Notes under the pieces: generated by a model
What the model saw: only the letters and a program-made list of their open reading frames with translations
Database searches by the model: none
Told to the model about the DNA's origin: nothing
Shown: piece by piece, positions 1-8,632 of the stretch
Position numbering within the stretch: position 1 is the first letter of the stretch
Layout of the letters: each line of letters begins with the position of its first letter
From: an uncultured Granulosicoccus sp.
Lineage (GTDB): Bacteria > Pseudomonadota > Gammaproteobacteria > Granulosicoccales > Granulosicoccaceae
Assembly (NCBI GenBank): GCA_947495035.1
Contig: CANLXI010000010.1
Coordinates: 124,001-188,000 of the forward strand
Direction of reading: 5' to 3'
DNA length: 64,000 bases
Translations under genes and position numbers: made by a program

Positions 1-2
1 TT

Positions 3-557
3 CAACCCCTGGCACGCGCACTCGGCCTGAGCGCCTACCGCAAGCGCCAGGGAGGCTTCCCGGGCGTGATCGATGCCACCGGCGGACTGGGTCAGGATGC
101 CTGGGCCCTGGCCACGCTGGGGGTCGGCATCACCGTCATCGAACGCCACCCCATCGTGCATGCGCTACTGCACAATGCCCTGAGCAGGGCCGCTGCCGAG
201 CCCGCCACGCGTGCAACGGCTGCGCGGGTCAGACTGCTGCACGGCCAGGCCGAGCAGCTGTTGCCGACTCTGCAGAGCGAGGTCATCTATCTTGACCCGA
301 TGTATCCGGAACGCCGTCGCAAGAAGGCAGGCTCTCGCAAGGGCATGCAGTTTCTGCACGCCCTGCTGGGCCCGCCGGCGGACGACGGCAATGAGACGCT
401 GCTGTCCACCGCCCTGCACAGTGGCGCTCTGCGAGTCGCGGTGAAACGTCCACGCGGAGCGCCGCTGTTGAACGGAAGTGAACTCTGGACAGGACAGCGT
501 ACCTGCGTGGAATCACCCAATACGCGCTACGACGTGTATCACCTGCGCAGTGCCTGA
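3..557 (+). CDS. rsmJ: 16S rRNA (guanine-1516-N2)-methyltransferase RsmJ, 5' partial
   Basis: The reading frame is open from the window edge, so the N-terminus lies outside; about 184 residues remain. What is visible is a class I SAM-methyltransferase core: the SAM-binding stretch VIDATGGLGQDAW, then a second acidic strand (ITVIERHP), and the family motif LDPMYPERRRKKAGSRKGMQ, which is characteristic of RsmJ (YhiQ). RsmJ methylates the exocyclic amine of G1516 in helix 45 of 16S rRNA. The upstream residues QPLARALGL also match the RsmJ pattern just before the SAM motif. The family assignment is firm; only the start is missing. Confidence 0.9.
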   Translation, partial: QPLARALGLSAYRKRQGGFPGVIDATGGLGQDAWALATLGVGITVIERHPIVHALLHNALSRAAAEPATRATAARVRLLHGQAEQLLPTLQSEVIYLDPMYPERRRKKAGSRKGMQFLHALLGPPADDGNETLLSTALHSGALRVAVKRPRGAPLLNGSELWTGQRTCVESPNTRYDVYHLRSA

Positions 558-607
558 GTATCGCCCGAGCTCCATCCGAGTACCGTCTGAATATCGCTGA
601 GTACCGG

Positions 608-1090
608 TCAGTCCCGGAAATTCTGGAACTGCATGGGCAAGCCGAGTTCGGCCCCCTTGAGCAGTGCCATGACGGCCTGCAGATCGTCACGCTTCTTGCC
701 GGTGACTCGCAATTGTTCGCCTTGCACCTGCGCCTGCACCTTGAGTTTCGATTCCTTGATCTTCGCCACCGCCTTCTTGGCAATTTCCCGGTCGATGCCC
801 TGACGCACGGTAATGGCCTGCTTGACACCCTTGCCGCTGTTCTCCACCTTGCCGGCCTCCAGACAGGCAATGTCTATCTGGCGGGCAGTGAGTTTCTGAT
901 ACAGCACCGGGTGAATCTGCTGTATCTGGAAATCGCTGTCGGCAAACAGCATGATCTTTCCGTCTGCCAGTTCCACCTTGGCTGAGGTACCCTTGAAGTC
1001 GAAGCGGTTTCCGATCTCTCGCTGGGTATGATCGACGGCATTGACAAGCTCGTGCTGATCCACTTCAGAGACAACATCGAATGTTGGCAT
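608..1090 (-). CDS. YajQ family nucleotide-binding protein
   Basis: This 160-residue protein is full length for the YajQ/UPF0234 family and opens with the family signature MPTFDVVSEVDQHELVNAVD, followed by RFDFKGT. YajQ proteins fold as two ferredoxin-like domains; some members bind cyclic di-GMP or nucleotides, and in Xanthomonas one modulates a transcription factor. Which ligand this one binds cannot be read from the sequence. It converges with rsmJ, leaving only about 50 bases between the stops, and is divergent from the DUF423 gene. It is likely a single-gene unit. Confidence 0.92.
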   Translation of the reverse strand: MPTFDVVSEVDQHELVNAVDHTQREIGNRFDFKGTSAKVELADGKIMLFADSDFQIQQIHPVLYQKLTARQIDIACLEAGKVENSGKGVKQAITVRQGIDREIAKKAVAKIKESKLKVQAQVQGEQLRVTGKKRDDLQAVMALLKGAELGLPMQFQNFRD

Positions 1091-1203
1091 GGCGCTCTCC
1101 GTTGTAACTCGTTCAGAATAAACCGCTGATAGTAGCAGCCTTCACTCACTCGGACAGCCTGCCTGGACAGGCAATCCACACCTCGACACGGATCATCACG
1201 TAC

Positions 1204-1614
1204 ATGAGACAACTGACGGACAGTCGCTGGATGCTGATACTGGCCAGCCTGCTGGGCGCGATCGCAGTCATGAGCGGCGCTTTTGGCGCTCATGCACTGC
1301 AAGGTGTTCTGGATGAACGCGCCACTGGCTGGTACGACACTGCCGTCACGTATCACGCCCGTCATGCCCTGGCTCTGCTCGCCTGCGGAGTCATGAGCCT
1401 GGTCATCGGCAAGGCTCCCGGCAGCCGATTCATCAGATTTGCAGCCATCGGCTTTACCCTGGGGACACTGGTATTCTCGGGAAGTCTGTACATGATGGCT
1501 TTCACCGGCATCACGAAGCTGGGCATGGTGACACCTGTCGGAGGTCTGCTGCTGATCATTGCCTGGCTTTGTCTTGCAATGGCCGCTTTTCGGCTATCCT
1601 CGGAGAAGGCATAG
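1204..1614 (+). CDS. DUF423 family small membrane protein
   Basis: A 136-residue hydrophobic protein with four probable transmembrane segments and the DUF423 (YgdD) features: an N-terminal helix ending GAFGAHAL, a central TYHARHALALL stretch, and a glycine-rich C-terminal half (FSGSLYMMAFTGI, TPVGGLLLIIAWL). Family members are found across proteobacteria and firmicutes and have no established biochemical role. It starts at ATG 1204. The pdxH gene follows 35 bases downstream on the same strand and may be cotranscribed. Confidence 0.88.
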   Translation: MRQLTDSRWMLILASLLGAIAVMSGAFGAHALQGVLDERATGWYDTAVTYHARHALALLACGVMSLVIGKAPGSRFIRFAAIGFTLGTLVFSGSLYMMAFTGITKLGMVTPVGGLLLIIAWLCLAMAAFRLSSEKA

Positions 1615-1649
1615 AGTCCGACCACATTCTCGTCTGCGATGAGCCCCTT

Positions 1650-2318
1650 ATGACCCAAGAAGACAAAAAAGACGTTGCCAGCCTGATCGAGGCCCGTCGG
1701 GATTACACGGCTGACACACTGCGTCGCGCCGATCTGGCGGACGGCCCGGTCATGCAGTTCACCCGCTGGCTGCAGGAAGCGCGCGATGCCGATATTCTCG
1801 ACGCCACCGCCATGCACCTGGCCACGGTGGACGCACAGGGACAGCCTCATTCGCGTATCGTGCTGCTCAAGCACTTCGATGACGAAGGCTTCTGCTGGTA
1901 CACCTATCAATTGAGTGACAAGGCGCGACAACTGGCCGAGAATCCCAGAGCATCCCTGCTGTTCTACTGGTGCGGTCTTGAGCGGCAGGTGCGCATCGAA
2001 GGCAAGGTGGAAATGCTGGATGCCGAAAACGCCGAAACCTACTTCCAGTCACGCCCTGAAGGCAGCCGCTTCAGCGCCGCCGCTTCGGTCCAGTCAGCCC
2101 CGGTGGACAATCGCGCCGTTCTGGAGCGACGCGTCGCCGAACTGCACAAGGAACACCCCAATGGCAATGTGCCGAGACCGGAACACTGGGGAGGCTATCG
2201 CCTGCAACCTCACCGCTTCGAGTTCTGGCAAGGCCGCGCCGACCGCCTGCATGATCGCTTTGTCTTCGAACGTGGCGAAGCGGCGGACGACTGGTCCGTG
2301 CAACGCATCTCACCCTGA
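1650..2318 (+). CDS. pdxH: Pyridoxamine 5'-phosphate oxidase
   Basis: PdxH is the FMN-dependent enzyme that oxidises pyridoxine or pyridoxamine 5'-phosphate to pyridoxal 5'-phosphate, the last step of vitamin B6 synthesis and salvage. I chose ATG 1650, giving 222 residues with the usual N-terminus; an open frame continues upstream to 1569 but would overlap the preceding gene. Visible motifs are the FMN-contacting SRIVLLKHFDDEGFCWYT, the SRPEGSR loop, the QSAPV segment and the C-terminal PEHWGGYRLQPHRFEFWQGR signature with its arginine and histidine for phosphate and substrate. The complementary pathway gene pdxA lies at 14252. Confidence 0.96.
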   Translation: MTQEDKKDVASLIEARRDYTADTLRRADLADGPVMQFTRWLQEARDADILDATAMHLATVDAQGQPHSRIVLLKHFDDEGFCWYTYQLSDKARQLAENPRASLLFYWCGLERQVRIEGKVEMLDAENAETYFQSRPEGSRFSAAASVQSAPVDNRAVLERRVAELHKEHPNGNVPRPEHWGGYRLQPHRFEFWQGRADRLHDRFVFERGEAADDWSVQRISP

Positions 2319-2321
2319 TAC

Positions 2322-2771
2322 GTGAAATCCATGGTCGCCGTAGTCGTACTGATCCTGCTGGGCCTTGGCCTGCGCCTGAGCATTCCGCACCTGGGTTCGA
2401 GTGTTGCCGGCGGTATTGCCACCGACAACGGCCAGCAGACGCTGGCAGACTGTCCGGCTACGCCGAACTGTCATCGGGACACCCTGGCCATCGAGGCGGA
2501 CCCTTCATCCGCCATCGAGACCATGGCAACACTGATCAGCGAGCAGCCAGGGGCCCGCATCGTGTCCCGCAACGATCACTACCTGCACGCCACCTGGTCC
2601 ACACGACTGATGGGCTTCGTCGATGACGTCGAGTGCCTGCTGATACCGGCATCGGGCAACGATCAAGCGGTGCTGCAGATTCGCAGCGCCTCGCGGCTTG
2701 GCAAGAGTGATCTGGGAGCCAATGAAAAGCGCATCGCCGCCTTACGCAGCATCGGCCACGGGCGTCTCTAG
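2322..2771 (+). CDS. DUF1499 domain protein, membrane-anchored
   Basis: A 149-residue protein with one N-terminal hydrophobic segment (about residues 4-20) and a DUF1499 domain containing the family's CPATPNCHRD pattern, TWSTRLMGFVDDVECLL and the terminal LGKSDLGANEKRI. The function of the family is unknown. The start is GTG 2322, three bases after pdxH, or ATG 2331; neither has a strong ribosome-binding site. Its last 30 bases overlap the end of the convergent histidine kinase gene. Confidence 0.82.
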   Translation: MKSMVAVVVLILLGLGLRLSIPHLGSSVAGGIATDNGQQTLADCPATPNCHRDTLAIEADPSSAIETMATLISEQPGARIVSRNDHYLHATWSTRLMGFVDDVECLLIPASGNDQAVLQIRSASRLGKSDLGANEKRIAALRSIGHGRL

Positions 2772-4532
2772 ACTGCGTTCATCCAGCCATTTGTCGAGCA
2801 TGCTCTTCAGGTCATCATCGGCGAATGGCTTGGAGACGTAATCGTTCATTCCCGCAGCCAGACAACGCTCTCGATCGCCAGCCACGGCATTGGCAGTCAC
2901 GGCAACGATCGGCAACTCGAATCCCGCGGCGCGAGCTCGACGAGTCGCCTCGAAACCGTCCAGCTCCGGCATCTGGCAGTCCATGAAAACGATGTCGAAG
3001 ACCTCGGACTGCAAGGCTGTCAGCGCTTCCAGACCATTCTCCACCAGCGTGATGTCACAGCCCAGATCGTCCAGCGATGCTTCAATGACCAGCTGATTGA
3101 CCGGATTGTCTTCGGCCACCAGCACTCTGACCGGCAACATCTGCGACCGTGGCTGCCCCTGCCCACCCATACCGACAGCATCAAGCGACGCTTCCGGTGT
3201 CTCGACCGTATTCATCGACCTCGCCTCGATGATCCTGGTCTCATCCGGCAACGACGGCAACGTCGTGGCAGTCACCGGCATGCTGACGGTGACACAGGTC
3301 CCCTTGCCCGGCTGGCTGTCGATCACCAGAGTGCCGTTCATCAGATCCACCAGGGCTTGCGCGATGGGCAGACCGATGCCGATACCACCGACACGTCGGC
3401 GTACATCGGATCGGACCTGATGAAACACCTTGCGCACTGCCTCGAGCTCGGATGCGTCGATACCGCAGCCGGTGTCACGTACCATCAGAACAAGGTAACC
3501 ATCGATGTACTTCAACTGCACATCGATGCGCCCCTGCTCGGTGAAATTCACGGCATTGTCCAGCAGTTTGCGGCAGATCTGGCTCCAGCGAGCCGGATCG
3601 AGTGCCATGCTGGCAGGCATGCCGGGATCGAACCCCAGATTCAGTGTCAGTCCCTTTGACGACAGTGCGGTTTGAAGCTCATCCACCACGCCTCGTGTCA
3701 GCGCACAGGGATCACAGGGCTCCAGTGAAAGCCGGACATCCTGACTGGCCAGACTGGCGGCATCCAGCAGGTCACTGACCAGTTCCAGCATGTCATTGCC
3801 CGAGCGGTTCAGGGTGGCAACCAGGGACTGCTGCTCGTGGTTCAAGGGCGTCTTGCCGAGCATTCTGACCATGCCCAGCACACCGTTCATCGGCGTACGC
3901 AGCTCATGACTCATGCGGGCCAGGAATTCATCCTTGCTGCGCAGCGCCATCTGATTGCGCAAGCGCAACAGCAGCATCTCCCGCTTCTGCAGGTAGAGCC
4001 GATAGGAACAGTAGAGGCAGCCCGTGGCGATCAACGCCAGCGGAACGAGCAGACGAGCAAATCCGTCATCGGCCAGGGCTTCCATGCTGAAGATCATGGC
4101 AACCAGCATGGCACCGATGAAGCCCAGGTAAGTCGGCGGCCAGTGACCCAGCGACAGCAAGCCGCCCAGTGCGGCCAGTACCGGCAGCAAGGCGATGACC
4201 AGCTGGTCCACCAGTGTCAGTTCGGCAGACCAGAGCAGTATCACCGTCCCCCAGAGAGCGCCGGAGACCACCATGATGCCGGTATAGAGATGGATGGGCA
4301 TCTGCCGGGATCTGCGGCTTCGGACCCAAGTGACCAACGCCAGACGCAGGGCGGACACCAGAACGACCGCGCTACCCCACAGAATCAGGTGATTTGCAGA
4401 GACCTTGCCATGCAGCATCGTGGCACTGACCAGCACCATGATGAGCCCGAGGCACACGGAGGGGACCGCTTCATCGAACAGCGCGCGTTGCAACGCGCCA
4501 TTGACTTCCCGGGTTTCACGATCCCGATGCAT
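2742..4532 (-). CDS. Hybrid sensor histidine kinase with receiver domain
   Basis: A 596-residue two-component sensor. Residues 25-175 hold about five or six transmembrane helices with no sizeable periplasmic loop, so the signal is probably membrane-borne. The HisKA domain follows, with the phospho-accepting histidine at about 209 (FLARMSHELRTPMNG). The HATPase_c domain has the N box (LLDNAVNF), VRDTGCGID and GIGIGLPIA. After a linker comes a receiver domain (about 467-585) with acidic residues in LVAEDN and the phospho-acceptor Asp518 in FMDCQMPELDG. There is no Hpt domain and no separate response regulator next to it, so the output partner must be elsewhere. The signal is unknown. Confidence 0.9.
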   Translation of the reverse strand: MHRDRETREVNGALQRALFDEAVPSVCLGLIMVLVSATMLHGKVSANHLILWGSAVVLVSALRLALVTWVRSRRSRQMPIHLYTGIMVVSGALWGTVILLWSAELTLVDQLVIALLPVLAALGGLLSLGHWPPTYLGFIGAMLVAMIFSMEALADDGFARLLVPLALIATGCLYCSYRLYLQKREMLLLRLRNQMALRSKDEFLARMSHELRTPMNGVLGMVRMLGKTPLNHEQQSLVATLNRSGNDMLELVSDLLDAASLASQDVRLSLEPCDPCALTRGVVDELQTALSSKGLTLNLGFDPGMPASMALDPARWSQICRKLLDNAVNFTEQGRIDVQLKYIDGYLVLMVRDTGCGIDASELEAVRKVFHQVRSDVRRRVGGIGIGLPIAQALVDLMNGTLVIDSQPGKGTCVTVSMPVTATTLPSLPDETRIIEARSMNTVETPEASLDAVGMGGQGQPRSQMLPVRVLVAEDNPVNQLVIEASLDDLGCDITLVENGLEALTALQSEVFDIVFMDCQMPELDGFEATRRARAAGFELPIVAVTANAVAGDRERCLAAGMNDYVSKPFADDDLKSMLDKWLDERSLETPVADAA

Positions 4533-4612
4533 GCCCTTAACCTGTTCAACGTCATTGCCTCAGGTAACGGCATGTCGGTCGCGAAGTATTAGATCTGAAC
4601 CTGTCGCGAAAA

Positions 4613-5575
4613 CTATTGTGTGACGACGTTGGCAGCTTGTCGATCAGCGTGGTAGGACGAGCGCACCATCGGTCCACTGGCAACATGCGAGAATCCCATC
4701 TCGTCACCCAGGCGGGCCAGTTCATCGAATTCTGTCGGATGCCAGAATCTGGACACCGGCAGATGCGAACGGCTCGGCTGCAGATACTGGCCCAGCGTGA
4801 GCATGTCCACCTGGTGATCGCGCAGATCCTGCATGACCGCCAGCACCTCTTCCATGGTTTCTCCCAATCCCAGCATCAGACCGGATTTGGTTGGCACATG
4901 CGGAAAGCGCTTCTTGTGATTCTCCAACAGGTCGAGAGACCACTCGTAATCCGACCCCGGACGACACTGCCGATAGAGCCGTGGCACCGTCTCCAGGTTG
5001 TGATTGAAGACATCGGGTGGATTGGAAGACATGCCCTCCAGGGCCTTTTCCATGCGTCCCCGGTAATCCGGTACCAGCACTTCGATCTGGATGCCGGGGC
5101 AGGCTTCGCGCACAGCCCGGATGCAGGCATCGAAATGGCTGGCGCCACCATCGCGCAGATCGTCGCGATCGACCGAGGTGATGACAATGTACTTCAGACC
5201 CAGTTGCGCAACGGCCTTGGCCAGATTGGCCGGTTCATCGGTATCCAGTGGATTCGGCTTGCCGTGAGCTACATCACAGAATGGGCAGCGTCGGGTGCAG
5301 ATGTCACCCATGATCATGAAGGTGGCGGTGCCATGGCTGAAGCATTCGCCCAGATTCGGACAACTGGCCTCCTCGCACACCGAGGACAGTTTCAGCTCAC
5401 GCATCATCTGCTTGATTTCCTGAACCCGAGGATTGGTGGATACCCGGGTTCTGATCCAATCGGGCTTGCGCACAAGCTCGGTGGTCGGAGCAACCTTGAC
5501 AGGGATACGAGCCAGCTTGGCGGCACCGCGCTGGTGGCCTTCTGGATCGGAACGGGAGGGGGCTGTATGGTCCAT
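4613..5575 (-). CDS. lipA: Lipoyl synthase
   Basis: LipA is a radical SAM enzyme that inserts two sulfur atoms into protein-bound octanoyl groups to make lipoate on the 2-oxoacid dehydrogenases and the glycine cleavage H protein. The 320-residue protein has both clusters: the auxiliary cluster cysteines 67, 72 and 78 ([12 protein letters not shown]) and the radical SAM triad 93, 97 and 100 (CTRRCPFC). The C-terminus has the conserved [12 protein letters not shown], whose serine ligates the auxiliary cluster. It lies 47 bases downstream of lipB on the same strand, so octanoyl transfer and sulfur insertion are encoded together. Confidence 0.98.
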   Translation of the reverse strand: MDHTAPSRSDPEGHQRGAAKLARIPVKVAPTTELVRKPDWIRTRVSTNPRVQEIKQMMRELKLSSVCEEASCPNLGECFSHGTATFMIMGDICTRRCPFCDVAHGKPNPLDTDEPANLAKAVAQLGLKYIVITSVDRDDLRDGGASHFDACIRAVREACPGIQIEVLVPDYRGRMEKALEGMSSNPPDVFNHNLETVPRLYRQCRPGSDYEWSLDLLENHKKRFPHVPTKSGLMLGLGETMEEVLAVMQDLRDHQVDMLTLGQYLQPSRSHLPVSRFWHPTEFDELARLGDEMGFSHVASGPMVRSSYHADRQAANVVTQ

Positions 5576-5622
5576 TTGCTCAGTCTACCAGTTCGGTGTG
5601 ATGTTGCTGCGTTCTTACCTGA

Positions 5623-6228
5623 CTAGCAGGCGGACAATTGCTCGTGAACCTGTGACACGAGCTGCTCGATCAGTTGCTCTCTGGGTACCAGGATACCCAG
5701 CTTCTGTGTGGACGTTACTGCCATCCCACGGTATCCGCAAGGGTCGATTCCATCGAAAGGCGTCAGATCCGCATCGATATTCATTGCCAGACCATGATAG
5801 GTGCAGCCTCGACGAACCCTGAGGCCCAATGCGGCTATCTTGGCCTCCTCGACATAGACCCCCGGCGCATCCCGCCTGCCGGCCGCCTCGATACCATGAG
5901 CTGCCAGCATGCCGATGACACTGTTCTCCAGTCGTACCACCATGTCCCGCACGCCCAGATTGCTGCGCCGCAGATTGATCAGGGTATAGACAACCACCTG
6001 ACCCGGGCCGTGATAAGTCACCTGGCCACCACGGTCGCTCTGCACCACGGGAATATCGGCCGTATTGAGGATGTGCTCCTGGCGACCGGCCTGACCCAGC
6101 GTGTAGACGGGCGTGTGTTCACAGATCCAGACTTCGTCGGCGTCTTCGTCCGTGCGCGCATCGGTGAACTCGCGCATCGCCGTCCACGTATCGTGATAAT
6201 CGGTCTGTCCCAGATAACGGGTTATCAC
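5623..6228 (-). CDS. lipB: Octanoyl-[acyl-carrier protein]:protein N-octanoyltransferase
   Basis: LipB moves the octanoyl group from acyl carrier protein to lysine residues of lipoyl domains, feeding LipA. The 201 residues include the LipB signature [21 protein letters not shown], the catalytic lysine in [11 protein letters not shown] and the catalytic cysteine in IDPCGY. The start overlaps the end of the upstream DUF493 gene by four bases, indicating translational coupling in the order DUF493-lipB-lipA. Confidence 0.97.
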   Translation of the reverse strand: MITRYLGQTDYHDTWTAMREFTDARTDEDADEVWICEHTPVYTLGQAGRQEHILNTADIPVVQSDRGGQVTYHGPGQVVVYTLINLRRSNLGVRDMVVRLENSVIGMLAAHGIEAAGRRDAPGVYVEEAKIAALGLRVRRGCTYHGLAMNIDADLTPFDGIDPCGYRGMAVTSTQKLGILVPREQLIEQLVSQVHEQLSAC

Positions 6229-6485
6229 AACGTGTACAGCACCCGCTCCTCGGCTTTCAGAGCAGCGTATATGCCCAGCAGGTGCTCGTGACTGGTTGCC
6301 GTGAAATGCGCTCGTACCGACAGGTACTTGCCCTCCTTGCTGGGCACTGCCGTGAAACTGACAGCCTCAGGCTCGACATGCGGCCGCACCAGTTCGCTGA
6401 CCAGCGCCTCGAAATCGCCCTCATTGAGACCCATCGCCTTGACGACGATGTCCGCAGGAAACTCGATCAGTGTCTCGCTACTCAT
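6225..6485 (-). CDS. YbeD-type DUF493 protein
   Basis: This 86-residue protein belongs to the DUF493 (YbeD) family, recognised by its length, the N-terminal [13 protein letters not shown] stretch and the C-terminal pattern [26 protein letters not shown]. The family has an ACT-like fold and is suspected to be a small regulatory protein, but no function is established. It sits between the carboxypeptidase gene (4 bases upstream) and lipB (4-base overlap), the same arrangement as dacA-ybeD-lipB in enterobacteria, so the link to lipoylation is conserved by position. Confidence 0.9.
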   Translation of the reverse strand: MSSETLIEFPADIVVKAMGLNEGDFEALVSELVRPHVEPEAVSFTAVPSKEGKYLSVRAHFTATSHEHLLGIYAALKAEERVLYTL

Positions 6486-6489
6486 GCCA

Positions 6490-7662
6490 CTACTGGAAAT
6501 AACGCTGGATGGAATGCTTCATGCGCGTGAAGATGCCGCCCTCTTCCACCTTTTGCAAGGCCAGCAACGGCACTTCGCTGACAATTTCGTCGTTGACCAG
6601 CAGTACACTGCGACCCACTTCCTGACCGATTCGAATCGGCGCGCGAATGTAATCGTTAACCTCCACCCTTGATTGCAGGGTATCGAAGGCATCACGTGGC
6701 AATGTCAGATACTTGTCCTCGGCCACACCCAGACCCAGGTTCTCCTGCTCGCCCATCCAGACTCGCGCCTGGCTGATCTGCTCACCGGCGGCATAGACCT
6801 GGCGTGTCTGGAAGAAGCGGTAACCATAGTTCAGCAGTTTCTGGCTCTCGGCGATGCGAGCCTTGTCGCTCGACGTTCCCAGCACGACACTGATCAGCCG
6901 CATGTTATCGCGCACCGCCGACGCCACCAGGCAGTAGCCCGCTGCGTTGGTATGACCGGTTTTCATGCCATCCACCGACTCATCACGCCACAGCAGGGTA
7001 TTGCGATTCTTCTGGGTGATGTCGTTGTAGGTGAATTCGCGCTCCGAATACAGCTCGTAGGTCTCCGGATGTTCACGAATGATGGCACTGGCGATCAGGG
7101 CCAGATCATTGGCAGTGGTGTAGTGTTCCGGATCCGGCAGCCCGGAGGCATTGGCGAAATGCGTGCCGGTCATGCCCAGGGTCTCGGCCGTCCGGTTCAT
7201 CATGTCGACAAATCCGCGCTCGCTGGCGGCGATGTGCTCGGCCAGCGCCACACTGGCGTCGTTGCCTGACTGGATGATCAGGCCTCGCAACAGGTCTTCC
7301 AGTGTCACCAGGGTGCCGGCTTCGATGAACATGCGCGATCCCGGCATGGCCTGCGCCTCGGCAGACACCATGACAGGCTCATCCAGTGACACGCTGCCAC
7401 GCTTGAGCTCTTCCGACACGATATAGGCTGTCATGAGCTTGGTGAGGCTGGCTGGCTCGATCTGCTTGTCCGGCTCCTTCGAGGCCAGCACCTTGCCGCT
7501 GACAAAGTCGATCAGCAGATAGCTGTTGGCCGAAAGCAGTGGGGCAGCAGGTAACGGTGCCGCAGCGAGGCTGGCCCTGACCGGCACCAGCAGAAACATG
7601 AGCAGACTCAGCACGCCCATGCAGAAAAGACGTCGAGAGCTTGAAACGCGGGGGAACATCAT
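6490..7662 (-). CDS. dacA: D-alanyl-D-alanine carboxypeptidase (PBP5/6 type)
   Basis: A low-molecular-mass penicillin-binding protein that trims the terminal D-Ala from peptidoglycan pentapeptides in the periplasm. From ATG 7662 the protein has 390 residues, beginning with a signal peptide (about 1-33). The active-site motifs are S72-x-x-K75 (ASLTK), S132-G-N (QSGND) and K234-T-G (MKTGHTNAAGYC). A PBP5 C-terminal beta domain follows and the end (FTRMKHSIQRYFQ) is an amphipathic membrane-anchoring helix. Further ATG codons up to 7701 are possible starts, but they lengthen the N-terminus unusually. Its position in front of ybeD-lipB matches dacA. Confidence 0.94.
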   Translation of the reverse strand: MMFPRVSSSRRLFCMGVLSLLMFLLVPVRASLAAAPLPAAPLLSANSYLLIDFVSGKVLASKEPDKQIEPASLTKLMTAYIVSEELKRGSVSLDEPVMVSAEAQAMPGSRMFIEAGTLVTLEDLLRGLIIQSGNDASVALAEHIAASERGFVDMMNRTAETLGMTGTHFANASGLPDPEHYTTANDLALIASAIIREHPETYELYSEREFTYNDITQKNRNTLLWRDESVDGMKTGHTNAAGYCLVASAVRDNMRLISVVLGTSSDKARIAESQKLLNYGYRFFQTRQVYAAGEQISQARVWMGEQENLGLGVAEDKYLTLPRDAFDTLQSRVEVNDYIRAPIRIGQEVGRSVLLVNDEIVSEVPLLALQKVEEGGIFTRMKHSIQRYFQ

Positions 7663-7744
7663 AGTGAAACCTGGGTTATGACAAACCATGAACATGCACA
7701 ACAGTGTAAGGGATTTGACGGTCGAGTTTGACGATTGACAGGTG

Positions 7745-8623
7745 TCAGTCCGTCACCCGGTAACTGTCAATGCCGGCCTGCGCCAGCGTTTCCCGGGCGT
7801 GTCGCATCCTGTCCTGATCGGCCAGGGGACCTACCCGGACACGATACAACTGCCCGCTGTCATCCACACTGATGGACGCCGGCACGTCCAGAAACTCGCG
7901 CAGACTCACCAGCATGGCCTTGGCATTGAGCTCATCGGAGTACGCGCCAACCTGCAGAAAGCGGCTCGCTTCAGCCGATCCACCGACAAGCGCTGCCTCG
8001 ACCGACGGCGTCACCTCGGTGGTCACGACCGCATCGACCGGTGCCGCCGGCACCAGCGGTTGCGCCGAGGCATCGACAACCGGTTCGTGGCTGCTGAGCG
8101 CTTCGATGAAGACATCGGCCTTGCCTTGCTCGATCATGCCCAGACGCGCGGCCGCCGCATAGGACAGATCGATGATGCGATCCCCGACGAAGGGACCCCG
8201 ATCGTTGACCTTGACCACGACAGATTCGCCATTGTCGACACGTGTGACTCGAACATAGGTTGGCAACGGCAGATTCTTGTGGGCAGCCGTCAGCTGATGC
8301 ATGTCATAGGGTTCACCACTGGAGGTGGGACGTCCATGAAATTTCTTGCCATACCAGGAGGCAACACCCTGTTGCTTGAAGCCATCGGCGCTGTCGAGCA
8401 CGGTGTATTCCTGTCCAAACACCGTGTATTGCGCCGGATTGCCGTAGCGTGACTTGGGCAGATTGGCGACGACCAGCTCCCTGATATCGATGCGGTGCAG
8501 CTCGCCCGGACCATCACCGGCGACAGCCAGTTTCCAGGCGGGTTGCGGGGTCAGCATGGAACAGCCGGCCAGCAGTCCTGCAGGCAGCAGACTGGCAAGA
8601 AGCCGAATCGTCGGTGTCATCAT
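7745..8623 (-). CDS. rlpA: Septal ring lytic transglycosylase RlpA (lipoprotein)
   Basis: RlpA cleaves denuded glycan strands during daughter-cell separation. The 292-residue protein carries a lipoprotein signal with the lipobox LLAGC (Cys21), a double-psi beta-barrel domain with the signature QGVASWYGKKFHGRPTSSGE and the catalytic-type VKVNDRGPF, and a C-terminal SPOR domain (about 215-290) that would bind septal peptidoglycan. It lies between mltB and the carboxypeptidase gene on the same strand, in line with a murein-remodelling operon. Confidence 0.94.
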   Translation of the reverse strand: MMTPTIRLLASLLPAGLLAGCSMLTPQPAWKLAVAGDGPGELHRIDIRELVVANLPKSRYGNPAQYTVFGQEYTVLDSADGFKQQGVASWYGKKFHGRPTSSGEPYDMHQLTAAHKNLPLPTYVRVTRVDNGESVVVKVNDRGPFVGDRIIDLSYAAAARLGMIEQGKADVFIEALSSHEPVVDASAQPLVPAAPVDAVVTTEVTPSVEAALVGGSAEASRFLQVGAYSDELNAKAMLVSLREFLDVPASISVDDSGQLYRVRVGPLADQDRMRHARETLAQAGIDSYRVTD

Positions 8624-8632
8624 CGGGTAGAA

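Noticed and set aside
4616..5626. A 336-residue frame antisense to lipA
   Set aside because: lipA is complete with all cluster cysteines on the minus strand; the antisense frame shows no family sequence.
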